From positions 77,123,056-77,187,055 of the forward strand of contig CM049310.1 in NCBI GenBank assembly GCA_026874595.1: a stretch of DNA of 64,000 nt, read 5' to 3'. Below, in pieces: positions 24,471-38,000 of this stretch (position 1 is the stretch's first letter; each line of letters opens with the position of its first letter). Source of the stretch: Sipunculus nudus (Eukaryota; Annelida; Sipuncula; Golfingiida; Sipunculidae). A program made the translations under genes and the position numbers. The notes under the pieces were generated by a model. That model was not told the DNA's origin. It made no database searches and saw nothing but the letters and a program-made list of their open reading frames with translations.

Positions 24471-26885
24471 GCTGAGTTGCTGAATTATAGTTGGATTACT
24501 GAAGCTTCCTCCTCCCTTTGTTTCAAATGTCTTCAAATGAATTAAACACTTCATACTGTTTAGTTTGTGGCGGCTACATTTTCTAAGAACCTAGACTCAG
24601 CGAGCCACTCTGCTGTCTATTTCATGAATAATGTAGAAGCCTGCAGGTGCCTAGGCTGAAATAAACACTGCCAATCAAAACCTAATGAACAAAATGTAAA
24701 AAATACACTGTGCACAAGTCGTCTGAACAAGAACATGTGTGCATAAGAAACAGTACAGGTTTTTAAGACTTTGATTCGTCAAAGTCTCGATGCTCTCCTT
24801 GAAGTGATAAACGTATGTACTAGTACTAAGATCATCTGGCATGTTCCGGCAGACGCAAAAAAAAAAAAAGCTGATGCGAGTCATTTGATGGTTCATAATG
24901 CCTTGTTCATTTTTCAGGAAATATAATCCAGAGGGGCTCGCAGGATCAAGTTCTGTAAAAAGCGTAACTGCTACAGACTTGGAAGTATGAAGATGGCTTC
25001 TAGGTGACATAGGCCTAAACAACAACGATGTCGCCTAACAGACGCAGGATCTGTCATCGAAGAAAAATAGCTACGATATCATTACGTGCTCCCTATGTAA
25101 TCAAAGCATTGACCAAACATTCCACAGCGTGCTTAGAAACTTGGTATTCTTGATGTTACACTGCATGAAATGAGGTTATAACTTAAATAATTTCTATGTA
25201 GTTTAGTCCCCCGGAGGATTGCTTTCCTTTACCATTATATTATGAGGGCACGAAGTCTATCCGTGGAAAGAATATGATATCACTGAAAGTCAGACATGTA
25301 TGTATTTGGCTTCCAGGCCATCTTTCCTCCAATCTCACAATAAAAATATCCGTGTTTAAATGACCAAACCACGAAACTAAATAAAAAATGTGTTGGTTCT
25401 TGTGAACGTGAATGTTTCAAATATATTTATGTGGAAGAAAGCAACGTAGGCAGTCTGTGAAAAAAGTATTTATAATGGTCGGACTTTGCTGTTATGCCTT
25501 GCCGGATTTGATTATAACTTTTGATGTATTTCAGGTGAATATAAAGTCAAATATATTAATTGATACACCATTTATCTCGTGAAAAGTTATTTAACACCGA
25601 TGCATTAAATCGACACAGGCACAGGACTTCCTTATCATAGGTAAGGAGGTTTTATCATGGCTAGGGAGGTCCGAGTACATACATTCCGATATTTGAGTAA
25701 AAAGCTGTAATCCACCATGGGTGATAAAACGCATAATCCTTTTTTATCAATTTTTCTACAGAATTAAAAAATAGCCATCTACAAGAAAGATTCTAATTTT
25801 CAGAAAAATAAAAAAAGAACAGTGTTTTGAACAATGAGTGATGAATATAATATAAGTAATTTCAAAAATATAATTGTGAAGAATTCGACGTCTCCCTTGT
25901 GTATTTATTACCATATTTATTCAATTTTACGTTCCTTTGTAGTTCTGCAGGCCGCAAAGGAGTTCTTTCAGAGAAAAAAAAAACTTTGGACAGATTTACT
26001 GCTCTTGATGTTATTCCGGCAAATGTTATGCCATCGACTTTTCCATTGATGTTTCCGATTTATCATTCAAATGCCACTTTGACAAACAAATTTACCCTTG
26101 TATTCGGCCAGTGATCCTCGTTTCTAACAAATCAGATTTATACACGCGATGGAAATAATTTATACCCAAGCACCTAATAAGCCTAGAAAGTGTTCAAAGA
26201 TCCACAAAAAATAATTATTTTAGATTTTAAAAGATAATATAAAAAATCCACATCATATGTAACAAAATTAAACACATTGGAACTATCGATAAAACGGTCT
26301 GCTTGTGCCCTTTTATACCGCTTGCCTTTAGTGTAGACTTGGTAAGTACAGATATATATTGTAGTATGGTAGCATTTTTTTCTTCTAATTACTTCATGGT
26401 GGATGTAACCGCCTCCATTTAAAGGGTTACGAAGTATGTATATCAGCAGAATTCCACTTCGGCACACGATTTTCCTGGCGTCAACCAGACATTGTGTACC
26501 GCACCTGCGAATCGTAAGTGGTTATTCTTCCACATTTTTGCGTGTAAACACCAAGCAGCCCCCGAAAGGGGCACTTGTGTACGTGAGACACGGCTGCGGC
26601 GCACAGCCTGCCCATTATCCCGCAGAGCGCTCACTCTAGATGGAGGTTTACCGTAAGAAACCAACTATAAGTCCCGTGCTATACTCACAAAACACAGAAG
26701 CTGGTAGTATCTAAGAAATATACTTTTTCTTAACTGCAGACTCTTTCTTATGGATTATTCTTAACCCTGAAGGCTTACTAATCACTTATATCATTTTTAT
26801 CAAATGATAGTTATCCACAATCCATTAAACAATACCACCTTCCAGGTATGCAAAAAGAGTTATTTGAGATATAGAATGCTTCATT
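24471..26885. other. Intergenic stretch, no gene recognised
   Basis: Open frames on both strands at 26436-26664 fall in a GC-richer patch but have no domain. The 116-codon minus frame at 24675-25025 crosses a poly-A run and is not convincing. Confidence 0.4.
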
Positions 26886-27058
26886 GTATCTGGAATACAC
26901 CTGGATTATATTCCTACCGGAAAGAAACAAATGATGCCGAAGTTACACTGAATGGCTGGTAATTTGTAAGAAGTCCAGACCATCGTCATCCAAAGACCAC
27001 CGACCAGAGTCTATAAAGATATAATAAACATTGGATTGGCGTAAATGGATGATCAATG

Positions 27059-27113
<55 letters not shown>

Positions 27114-27262
27114 AATGAACCAAATTCACTGCCAATGCCATCAGTAATTTCTTTGTCTTAATGGCGTTCCGGAACGTCTGCACTCATTATTGACATTAAT
27201 TTATCTATTAAACTGTAGGCACAATATATTATTGAGGCAATGCGATCATCAGCATTCAGTGA
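26886..27262 (+). repeat. 390-bp tandem duplication, copy 1, with expanded (TA)n
   Basis: Begins TGGAATACACCTGGATTATA and ends GCAATGCGATCATCAGCATT. It matches 27276-27610 along its whole length, with about five in six bases identical by eye. Copy 1 carries a 50-base (TA)n at 27062-27111. Confidence 0.85.
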
Positions 27263-27275
27263 CAAATACTTTATT

Positions 27276-27610
27276 TTACCTGGAATACACCAGGATTATA
27301 TTCTTGATCGAAGTACACAAATGAAGTAAAGTTACACTGAATTGCTGGTAAATTGTAAGAAGCCCAGACCATCGTCCTACAAGGACCACGGACCAGGATC
27401 AATTAAGATGTAATAAACATTGGATTGGCGCAAATGGATGATCAATAATCATATATATATATGTAATGAACCCAATTCACTGCCAATGCCATCAGTAATT
27501 CCTATGTCATAATGACGTTCAAGAACGTCAGCACTCATTAATTACATTAATCATTTTTTAAAACTGAAGGCGCAATATTTAATTGAAGCAATGCGATCAT
27601 TATCATTCAG
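27276..27610 (+). repeat. 390-bp tandem duplication, copy 2, short (TA)n
   Basis: Begins TGGAATACACCAGGATTATA and ends GCAATGCGATCATTATCATT. Only about 12 bases of (TA)n are present at the site of the long tract in copy 1, which explains most of the length difference. Confidence 0.85.
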
Positions 27611-30261
27611 TAAAACACATATTCATCTGAGGGAAAAAGTACAAAGTTACTCCAGTCCCGGTGATTAGAGACAATGTTCAAAACTATCTAACTGTAAGAA
27701 AAGGTTTTTATAGTATTTTGACGTCTCCCAGGGTTATCTTACAGTAAGGCTATTGGAACATTAGCAGGTGCTTCAGGGTCATTACCAGATCAATCACCTT
27801 CGGGTCGGTAATGACTGGTTATTAGTTCCAAAGTCTGAGAAAATACGAATATCTCGAAATCCCACGGGAGAAAGTTACAGATCTACAAATGGCCGGATTC
27901 AAAGTTTTATCGAGGTAACATCTATCATTTTGTCATTTGAATGTCTTCCAACAAAAGATATGTGGTAGTGTTATCTATGAAAAGATTAGGTATCGTTTGG
28001 AAAATTTTCTTATATAAAATCAATGTATTCTGGAAATACGTGTTTCTCATCTCACTCCCCCCCCCCTCCATACACACACTGTTGAGCCGATTAACATGTT
28101 GCAAAGGCCCCTTCTGTATAGAGGAGTATGTGGACATCGGACCTCATTATGGAGACTTGACATCATATAAAGGGGCATAATCAGAAGCAATATCATATCT
28201 ATTCTTTTACACTATCAGATCAGTTTTGTTTTGTACAAAAGTTTCCCAGCAAAACCATCCCAACACAAAGTCTCATTACCTCGCATACGGCTGTTTAACA
28301 CCTTGTTATGGCTCTGCGTGTTGGTAAACACAGTCCACGTGTGTCTGTTTACAATAAAAACCCAGCGTGACCGGAGGTAAGCCAGCGGGAACATGTATTA
28401 CATTTATTGGGCCAAGTTAGTCAAGGCATCTTCTGATTGACAAGTGTTATGGCCCGGTCAATGCACGCGCTGTGTTTATGTTGACACCTGTAATCGCGCC
28501 CGGTCCACTTTTTTAACACTCGTTTACAGGAGTAAGGGCAATATTTCGGCAGGTACAAATTTATTTTAAAGGGAAGAAGCTGTTCCTTGTGTAAATTCAA
28601 CTTGCCTGATAGATGATTTAGACAATTTAAACAATAGCCTGCATTATGGCATCTCATAATACTCCCTCATGACGTCAAGCGCCGCTGCAAATGAAAGCTG
28701 GCCAAACACACGACCATCCATCTGCATTTGTCTCGCTATTTTCTATCTCTCAGGAAAACCCTCTCTCATGACATAGCCCAGCATTCCAAATAACGTACCA
28801 GTGCCAGTATTAATTTTAAAGTTTTATAATTTTTAAGAGAAATATTATTTCAATGTTATATTTTATCATTTTAAGGTGAATAAATCTGTTAATATTATTT
28901 CTCTAGTCATTCTAATCCAGGTAGATGGCTCGACTCCAAACGAGTAAATATGCAATGCTATATAATCATGAATTCAAGTTCCTGACAAACTCCAGATATT
29001 ATTCCTTAAAGTTATTCCAGAGCATTGCATGAGGTAAAATTTACGAGCACTTATGCAACTGGAAATTATTATACTTTTTCCGTAAAAAAGTGCGAGCACT
29101 GCTGTCCCGTGTTATTAAACATCCCGACTAATATACTTTTTCAAGTATTTTCCGAATTCTCCTTTTTTTCCTGGCTGATAAATGCAGATGGCATAGCCCT
29201 GAAAATATTATCTCAGTCGTAGGCCTTAACATGCTGCTGAAAGCTAATCATTTCAATTGCTCATGAAGAAGCACATTAAAAAAAATGACACAACTGAACA
29301 CAACTACGACCCACATATGTGTCACATGTCCTAATCATCATGATTAAATGTATAAATGCAATAATATTAATGTTTAAAGTTTCTTTTAACTATATTAGTT
29401 TTTATATTTTGAATCTAATATCCATGCTTAGCATGACCCTCAAGGTTAATAATTTCAAAAGTTCAGAAAACTTATAAAGAAAGGGTACTGCAATGACTTA
29501 ATGTATTATCACGATTATCCTTTGTTTGCGCTCCTTGTATCTTGATTAAACGTGAAAAATGTCATAAAACTTATGCTTGAACTACATTTAATTATTTCAA
29601 ATTAAATATATTTTTATATAATATCAGTGACCGACTTCACCTTGATTGGATAAATTTTGCCTGTCATCGGCTAAAATCATTTTTGTTAATCGGATAATTT
29701 TTGGTGACCATGGTAATCCTACCTGGATTTGTTAAAAGTATCACATGAGGGTTTGAAGATCATTTACTGATATCGTTGATTCGTTGTTATATTACCTTTA
29801 CTTTTGCTCAATGTGTTCTAAATGTCTTTGAATCTGTGATATTGCACGATACAAACTTGTACAAACTTGAGTCAACTGGTTCAATTACTGTTCAAATAAA
29901 CTCCAATTAAGAACCGATTAAGCCCATATGCATTTTTGACGGGCAAATAAGCAGTGCCGCTTAAATTCTTTCGAATTGAAAGCGGCTTTCCAAGACTAGG
30001 TACCTGCCTAATTTTAAATACATTCTTTTACAAGTTAAATTTAAATTCATATACAAAATATATACCTGATTACATACAGAGACCGAGAGAACTGCACAAA
30101 TCAGTATTTAAACAACTGAACAAAGATGTAAGGGTTTAAATAAGTGAGAGTCGTGTTTCAAGAATTTGGAGTGGTATAAAGATATACAATTGGAGCATCC
30201 CAAGCAAAAGAGGCATAATTACATCTGTTGTATTAAACTGTAAGCCTGATCAGCGTTTAAT
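27611..30261. other. Intergenic stretch, no gene recognised
   Basis: A cysteine-containing 78-codon frame on the minus strand (28421-28657) starts with ATG but has no signal peptide, known pattern or splice support. The rest is AT-rich. Confidence 0.4.
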
Positions 30262-30590
30262 TCAGTAAGAAGGTCCTGTGAGCTTGACCTTTGACCCTGT
30301 GATGTCAAAATCGAAAAGGATCTTCTCCTATTGGTGGTTGAGCTATATTTGCTGGATGGAAAGTTTGGGATGAAAAGTTTGCCTTAAAATGCATCCAAAA
30401 TATTTTTTAAAGAAATGGGTCTTGTGATCTTCACCTTTGACCTCGTAACCCCAAAATCAATACAGTTCTTGCTTTAGTGGTGTCAAGTTTGAAATCTTTA
30501 TAAAAATCCAAACTGGAGTTATCATCCAGAAACGAATTTACGGACGGACAGATGGACGGACAGGGTGATTACTATAGGGCTATATACTAA
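30262..30590 (+). mobile_element. Repeat element with two DR1-like motifs and GGACGGACAG tail
   Basis: Two related blocks contain TTGACCTTTGACCCTGTGA and CACCTTTGACCTCGTAACCC. They are followed by GTTATCATCCAGAAACGAAT, GGACGGACAGATGGACGGAC and GGTGATTACTATAGGGCT. I recognise this as a repeat type common in marine invertebrate genomes. No protein is encoded. Confidence 0.6.
30285..30297 (-). promoter_or_regulatory. DR1 nuclear-receptor motif
   Basis: The minus strand reads GGGTCAAAGGTCA, two half sites one base apart, matching the DR1 consensus bound by RXR, HNF4 and COUP-TF type receptors. A second one, AGGTCAAAGGTGA, lies at 30431-30443. Function is inference. Confidence 0.4.
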
Positions 30591-32574
30591 AAAAGTAAAA
30601 CAACTGGGTTTATGTTGTTTCACCGGGTTTTTCAATGATTTGTCCAACGAATTTAACAAGAATCCTATAAATCTAACGTAAAACGTTACCATTTTAATGG
30701 TAGGACCGCGTATTTCATGCAGCAACCAGCTGCGTTCAGGTTTCTACAGTATACTAACATTTGATTTATAATACCCTCAAAACATAAATTTGCCAATGAA
30801 TCTGTACAATTTTTGTACATCGGGCAAAAACTTCAGAAGTTACGTGTTTTCCTTTACGATTTATGATTCACCGAAGTCTTTACACACAACACCATGCTAA
30901 ATCTAAAACAGAGAACCAGTTTTAACCCTATAGAAGAAAAGTATACTTTGGTCTGACCTATACACCAAAACCGCCTCATAAAAGCTACATGCCAACACTA
31001 CATTAACAAGTCCAGATTATATCAAACCAGCCATGAAAGGTAATTTAGGATTATCTCAAGGTTTTAATCTCCGGTAACGCCAACCATATGGCAGATGATA
31101 GCAACGATGATTATAAGAAATGTCTGCCGGTCGATCGCTGCGTTCTGTGCCATATGGTCAAGATATAATATGTTCAGCTTCCCATCTGATAGATTTACTG
31201 ATCGGTCTCCCCTTATATTACGTACGCCGACGGTATCATAAATATTCGTCTCGTGTCCATATACTGTTACATATGGGGAAGGGAAACATGTACGTTCGGC
31301 TCTTGACTTGAATTTAAAAGGTGAAGATACATCAACTAGTTGCCATACTTGTATACCAAATATATTCAGAGCAAGATACGTTAAATGGAAGAGTTATATA
31401 CCATTGAAATATAAATAGACAGACGGCATGTAACATCTTTAATTGTGCGTAATCTATATGAACCGTCTGTCAAGAACTTTTACTCACCCGGGTTGTTATT
31501 AGGAATGACTTAAGCAAGTGCTTCAGTTCAGCTGCCAGAGTGAAGAATGAGAGGTTATATCTCATCTGTCACACCGATGCCCCGGGGGTGATTTGTCTCT
31601 TACTTCTGGCACAGAAAAGACTCATGAGGGTGTTCATTTACTTTTTACGAAGGCATGATACATAACGCTGTTCCATGGCATTAATAAAAACAAGTACTCT
31701 TTCAAAATTTCTATTTAGTACAGTATCCATTTCATTATTCAAAACACTTCTTTAACTCATGTTCTACCTTTTCTCTGTTAATTCATGAGTCAGCTCCCAA
31801 GAATTAATCCCCCAACGATAGACTTCCGATCAACTGCACGAACTCGACTCTGAACCGGTCACAACATTATCAGAAACACAGTTCTGATTAAAGTGCTCAT
31901 ATTAAAAAAACATTTTAGAGTTAATGATTGCCGTGATATACCCACAGTAAATGTATATACCCACGGTGTAAATGTTTCTCAACTGTTTAGTATTAAGAAA
32001 ACATATTCTTACCAACATGAAGAGAAAGATATTCCCATCTACCATAACATGGGAAGCGGAGTGAGGGAACTGGTAGTTTGTAAGGCTTGTTAAAGAAAAT
32101 GATTTGCTAATACTATTGGAAATATATTGTAATATATGGCACAATCTAACATGATCACCTTGATGAATAATAAAAAAAAGATGAAATAAAATAATAAAAA
32201 AAGATGACCTTCATAATGCAATCCTTTGGAGCGGAGCAGGTGATTTGTTTAAATAACGAAAGAAAGTTTGATCATGAGAAGCTATACGTTTTAGGCAGAG
32301 GCGGTTTCAAGTTACGGTCAAAACCCGGTGTTTCCTAGAATACTAACCAGGGCAGGTGTATCATAGATCTAGGGAGAAAGCTAAAAAAAGGTGGTTCCTT
32401 GGAAATGTGTATTGAGTCGCCAGGAAGATATTACCTTTCAAATTGTATTAGCAAATGGAAAGCCTGTGCTCCACTTAATAAATGAGTAGCAGAAAAGTCG
32501 TAGGTATATGATTACCAAATATGTAATTATCATGGCATTATATGCCTTGCGAATAAAAGCTGAAGAACATGTCA
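30591..32574. other. Intergenic stretch, no gene recognised
   Basis: A 63-codon ATG frame at 31120-31311 and others are unsupported. No repeat family member was recognised. Confidence 0.4.
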
Positions 32575-32675
32575 CAGTGGAACCTCTTAATTACGACCAC
32601 CTTTGGTACTGACCAAAGTGGTCGTATTTGTGGGGTGGTCGCAATTGTTGGGTGGTCGCAAGTCGAGTTCCAGTG
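32575..32675. mobile_element. 101-bp MITE with CAGTGGAACCTC ends
   Basis: The left end CAGTGGAACCTC and the right end GAGTTCCAGTG are inverted repeats. The interior has repeated GTGGTCG/CGACCAC words. The termini resemble those of pogo/Tigger-type Tc1-mariner elements. Too short to encode anything. Confidence 0.6.
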
Positions 32676-34054
32676 TATATATATTCTTAAAATAGGTGGA
32701 GGGGTCTCCTTTTGCATTAAATATTCATAAGTACAACCATGTTTGTGAACATGATTCAATGTATACCAGCTATACGTGTTATACTGTATCAGACCATATA
32801 GATTCATATAATTCAAATTCCTCCATATAATTCAAATCTATCCCACATACAGGCTTAAAGCCCGCAGCAGAGGTAGTGCGATGGCATTTGAAAATAACGG
32901 TAGGACTGTCATGGTGTGCAGAAAATATGTTTTAAATAAAAAAAATAAAGAATATAGATAAATGTTAAAACAAAATATTTCTAATAACTGATATGTCAAC
33001 AATACTGCACTTCAGTAAAGGTCTGATAACAGGTTAAGGCAACGGCCTGCTGTAACTTTCACTATCTGTTGGATGTTACAAACCAGTGTCAACGAATATA
33101 TACGGACAAACGAAATAATAAATACGATAAATTCTATAATTATATCTAAGAATATTTCTCTGCACCAGGTCATAAGAATCCATAGCAGTTTAATTTGTAT
33201 AACCCCGGACATATTGTGCTTCATCGTCCATCTTGGTAGCATGCTGCATTATTAGGGCTAGGTCCGAAAACGGACATGATAGTTTTAAGTAAATGGTCAT
33301 ACTACACTAAATATCTAACAGTAAATTGATCGACCAAAGTCAAGATATTCTATTCCACATAAATCAACTATAAGTATTAAACTGTAAAACTGAAATGATA
33401 TTGATATATCATCTGCGATCGGTTTATTTTGGTAATCTTATTTTGTATCTAAGAACATGCTCCGTTTCGGTACAGAAATACCTTCTGGGAAGAACCGCCC
33501 ATGATAAACCAGTTATCTCTTATTTGAATTTAAAATAGTTTCCTGTTAACTTTTTTCCAACATTTTAATATTAGTTTATATAAAAGCCATGTTGAAATGC
33601 GCTGAGCATTTGAAATCTAGTATTGCTTTCCTAGAAAGAAGAAGAAAACTATTGCATGAACTGTATCATAATCTCTCTCACGATGATATCCTCGTTTGGT
33701 AAAAGCAATTCATTACAATAATTTACAAACAATCGTCTATACTTATCAAATGTCCACATTCACTGAGAGAAATAGAAAACTTCCAAATGTATATTAACAG
33801 AAAATAAACGACATCATAACGCTGCTGTAGTTTGAACAATATACGTTATACGTTGTAAATCAGTCTGTCGTGCAACAATAAAATGTTTGACCTTAATTAC
33901 TTTCGTATGACTACAAAATATTTAAAAAAAACTTACGTCACATTTTTTTTTAAATTTTAAACAAATGCACTATGAAAAGACGGAGGTTCCGTTTTAGGTT
34001 ATATCGGTCTGCGCAAAACGATAAAATGTTTGTCATTCGTGTGCAATTATTCCT
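32676..34054. other. Intergenic stretch downstream of the secreted-protein gene
   Basis: AT-rich DNA with overlapping short frames on both strands. Nothing recognised. Confidence 0.4.
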
Positions 34055-34060
34055 TTTATT
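34055..34060 (-). terminator. Candidate polyadenylation signal AATAAA
   Basis: This is the first AATAAA I find on the minus strand after the stop codon at 34,732; it gives a 3' UTR of about 0.7 kb. T-rich sequence follows within 40 bases. Closer sites are only variants such as GATAAA. Transcript data would be needed to fix the end. Confidence 0.3.
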
Positions 34061-34731
34061 TTCATCAGCTGTGAGCAAACTTTACAAAAATTAAATCGGA
34101 TGTAAAAATATTTGACAGCATATTCCATTGGCCAACATTATCTTATGAGTTCCGTTACACTGGTTACTGACACAAGTAAAGTACATGTACATCAAGAACA
34201 ACGGTAGGAGCTTGGGCCATACATGGGTTCAACATGGGAGTCATTTCTTACGCGGGACTGCCAAAGGTAAATGTAAAAAAAAGAGTAGACTTCTTTTAAA
34301 TAGAGAGTGAAAACAGGTAAAATTAGCGTCAATTCTCCATTTTTATCTCAGTTTGTGGATATATATTTATCGTTCCAAAATCAGAAACATACATGGTGCA
34401 CACACCCCTGCATTCAAGATACGGGAATTTTGTACATGTTGTTACACATGCCTGACATTTGCAAACAAAAAAATGCGAAATGTCCCATTCTTGTTCTAAC
34501 TGGACTAGCAAAGGAGAAGAGAATTACATCGTATATATCGGAAATCTTTAACTGAAACAAAAGAGGGGAAAAAAAGAGAATTGCTGAAAAGCAGAAAAAA
34601 AGAATAATTACCGTCATTTTCAGGAATTCTTAAAAAAAGAGTGATTTGGCGGGTAGGTCACCGGCTGATACATCCATGTTTCAAAAAATAAACACTACCT
34701 TTAACATGCATCAAGTATAAATGAGAAAATC

Positions 34732-34948
34732 TTACTGGCTGGAGGCGGGTTTGGACTGCTTGCTCGGTTTTGTCTGCTGAGCTTTTTGAAACAGTGCCTG
34801 GGTCTTGGGGATTCCGGTACGTAACCATGGTATCACGGGCGGTGGGCTCATTTGTGTGCACGTGCAGGATAACTTAGAGCCGTCCCTCTTCATTCCCAAG
34901 GTGAAGGTCAAGAACGGCTCTTTCTTTCGGTTGCTAGTGCTGTGGTAC
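34732..34948 (-). CDS. Exon 3: basic carboxyl half and stop of the secreted protein gene
   Basis: The acceptor is TGTTTCCTGCAG. The exon supplies the last base of Arg59, residues 60-130 and TAA. Visible features are RKK at 66-68, LTFTLGMKRDGSKLSCTCTQ around 73-92 with the two mature cysteines, MSPPPVIPWLRTGIPK, and a low-complexity Q/K/S/P tail. Base composition is clearly richer in GC than the surrounding AT-rich DNA. Confidence 0.82.
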
Positions 34949-35050
34949 CTGCAGGAAACACAGGACACGTGGTGCATAATTTTATATCATTCAAGCATTT
35001 ATTTCCACTCAAATATTAAACATAATATTGAATCAAAATTTAAAATTTAA

Positions 35051-35084
<34 letters not shown>

Positions 35085-38000
35085 ATATATATGCATAGTT
35101 ATATATATTGCACACTTTCTTACAACATAATATTCTAAAATAGAATATGAAACTGAATGCAAATTAAAATAAAAAACAAAAATATGGCACTTTTTGGGGT
35201 CTACTAAGAATCTAAAACAACTTTTGGATTAATTTTAAACCGTGTTTCTTCAAGGATGCTTCTTAATAATACGCATATAGTAGGAAAAGGTGAATTTATT
35301 CTATTGTAAATACTTAAAACAAGGCTAGCATTTAATTATTTTATTAAAATGATATATTAATATGTCGATATACTCGGATAACTTTTAGATCAATAAGATT
35401 GGAGGGATGATGGGGCAGCTGAATAATGTTCATTTCCTCTGGGGTTTTTTAAATATTTTCACACACAAGTGTGTCACAACTTTGGCACTAAAACTTCAGT
35501 ATGAAGCTTTTTGCCAATGCAAGTGATTAGTTTAATGTAACTGACGAAAGACCAGATGCGGATTGCAGCTAAAATAAATTTCGCAACATATGTATTTTAT
35601 TTTTTCTTATTAAGTATCAAGTATTTGTAAAATTTGATTTCATACGATCAACATTAGCTGTTTATGAGCGGAGCCCCTCCTGACATAATTATTCACTACG
35701 TTCTTTACCACTGGGTACCGTTTAGTAGACTAATAAGGAGGGCAAAGAACTTAAGACAGGTCTGGACTGAACTCAGTTTCTGTACCAAGTAGCATTCCAA
35801 AAATGTTTTTTGTTTGGTTGGTATATGTTTGTGCGAGCCACATATTGAGATTTTGACCGCCTGTATACATGTGATTTGTTAAAATTCATTTAAATTTGTC
35901 AATGATGGGATAAATTGGCTGTATCGAGGGGCGGATCCATAATTTAGGAAGGGGGGGGGCAACCCAGAAGGACTAATTACAAAACCTTAAAAAAGGTCCC
36001 CAGGTGAGGAAAAAGGGGTCCAAGCCGCTAAAATAAGGCTGAAACCGATAAAAAAGGTTGCGGTGGCTAAAAGGTGTTGGGGGGGGGGGGGGTCCTGACC
36101 CCCAGCCCTCCCCCCCCCCTATCCGGTTCTGATATATGTAAATTATGACCAACCTGTAATACAGATAGTGATATTAACGAGGGCACGGGCGTGAATTCAG
36201 ATTCTTACCCAAGCCCAAGCTTCAATGGCAAAACAGTTCGGTCTGTTTTTACATGCAGCCGGTAATACAACCCTATTGAAAGCGTTCTGACTTCAGAACG
36301 AGGTTGATTATTTAATTATCCAAGGAGTCACACTTTTCAGAAACTTTAGGTGGTAATAATTATAACATAAACCACCTTTACCCGGGAATCAAAGCCGCCA
36401 TTTAGGACGACCCATTTTGTCACGTAGACAGGGGAAAATATATAGTAGGGCCAATCCGGGATTCGAAGCTATATAGGTGTCACTCTAGTGACAAGTTCAG
36501 CGGTCTGCTCTAACCGCTTCGCAAATAATGCTAGCTTCAATTGCGAAACAGTTAATTCAGCCATTACTACACCCTGGAACAGTATGTCCAGAAGAGAAAG
36601 TGAAGACAGAAAAGCAAACGTTAAACGGAATGTCGGAATGTGACGTACAATGATGAAAAACTTTTATTTTTCCAGGAGAGCATATCAAAATTCTTTGTAT
36701 CTTACAAGGAAAGATTTCTTTGGAAAACCCTACTCAAGGAAAACTGAACAAAAGTGGCCCACCTTTCCAGGTATCTTACCTACGTCATCGTTTACTTAGA
36801 AACCTGCCCCTAATGTAATGTTAAACCCACGGATTGCCGTCGCTCCTAATTAACTGACCATAGGGGAACATAATACACTATTATCTGTAAAAAATATTCA
36901 CCAAGTGGAGACTGGTATCGACGAAAAAAAGAAATAAATAACATGCAGATAATGAAGCGTCCCCCGGACAAAGGACGTTCTCTTAATGAACACGTCTAAC
37001 CTTTTACGGAAGGACTCAATCTTACATATCAACGTTAAAAATCAATCTCTTGCCCATGTCTATAAAGCTTAAGCCAGATTTTCTAGAATGACGGGTTCAA
37101 ATGAAAACAACAAAACTCTAACCCTCTGTCTGTGTTCTTTTTGCTGTTATTTTTTTGGCAATTTTATGAACATTGGCATTTAACGACAGAAGTTATTTTC
37201 ATACTTTTGTCTCCGCCACGAGGGCATGCGTTCATTCCCGTTCGTGAGTGTGTGTGTGTGTGTGTGTGTTTGTGCGACATGTGCGTTTGTTCACAACATA
37301 ACTCACGTATTCGTGAACGGAATCCCATGAAATTGTCAGGACACCTCGGATATGGGCTTATTTAGAATCGATTAAACTATACAACTGATGTTTAAACATT
37401 TTAAGCATATTGTCATAAAATTTTGTGGAAAAGATAGCCTTGAAGCAATGAAGATTTAAATGTATAATGGGTTAATAGGGACGGAATTTGATATGCATGC
37501 TCATATGGTTTTTTTATTATTATTTGTACATTTACATATCACAATTAGCATCGGCATCTGGCAAAAAATGGTAAATATAGCTGAGGATGGGTCCAAGGCA
37601 TTTCAATCAGTATTATATCCTATCGGAGGTGAATTGTGCAAATATGCGGCCATGGCGGAGTTATGCGGTTTCTGGGCGGTGTCTAGTTAAAACCAGCTAT
37701 TAGGCGGCAGACTTTATGTGATTTCTACCTTGCTCTACGTACATATAATTCTACTGTACACATTTCGTGCAACGAATTCCTGTTACAAATTTACAAGCTT
37801 GTTCATCTACAATCTGATAGTAAACACGATACATGTGCCAATGTTGATAAACAGAAAAAAATGTGTCACTGAAGATGGTTGGTAGCTTATATGCTTATAT
37901 GCAAAAGCTTAAAGATCACTGGTTCCAAAATGGCATTTGCAAAAAAAACTCCTACTGCCAGATGTCCTTGAATGTGTTTGGATTATTTCGCAAGCTTTAA

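Noticed and set aside
28421-28657. Cysteine-containing 78-codon minus frame
   Set aside because: No signal peptide, no regular cysteine framework, no splice support.
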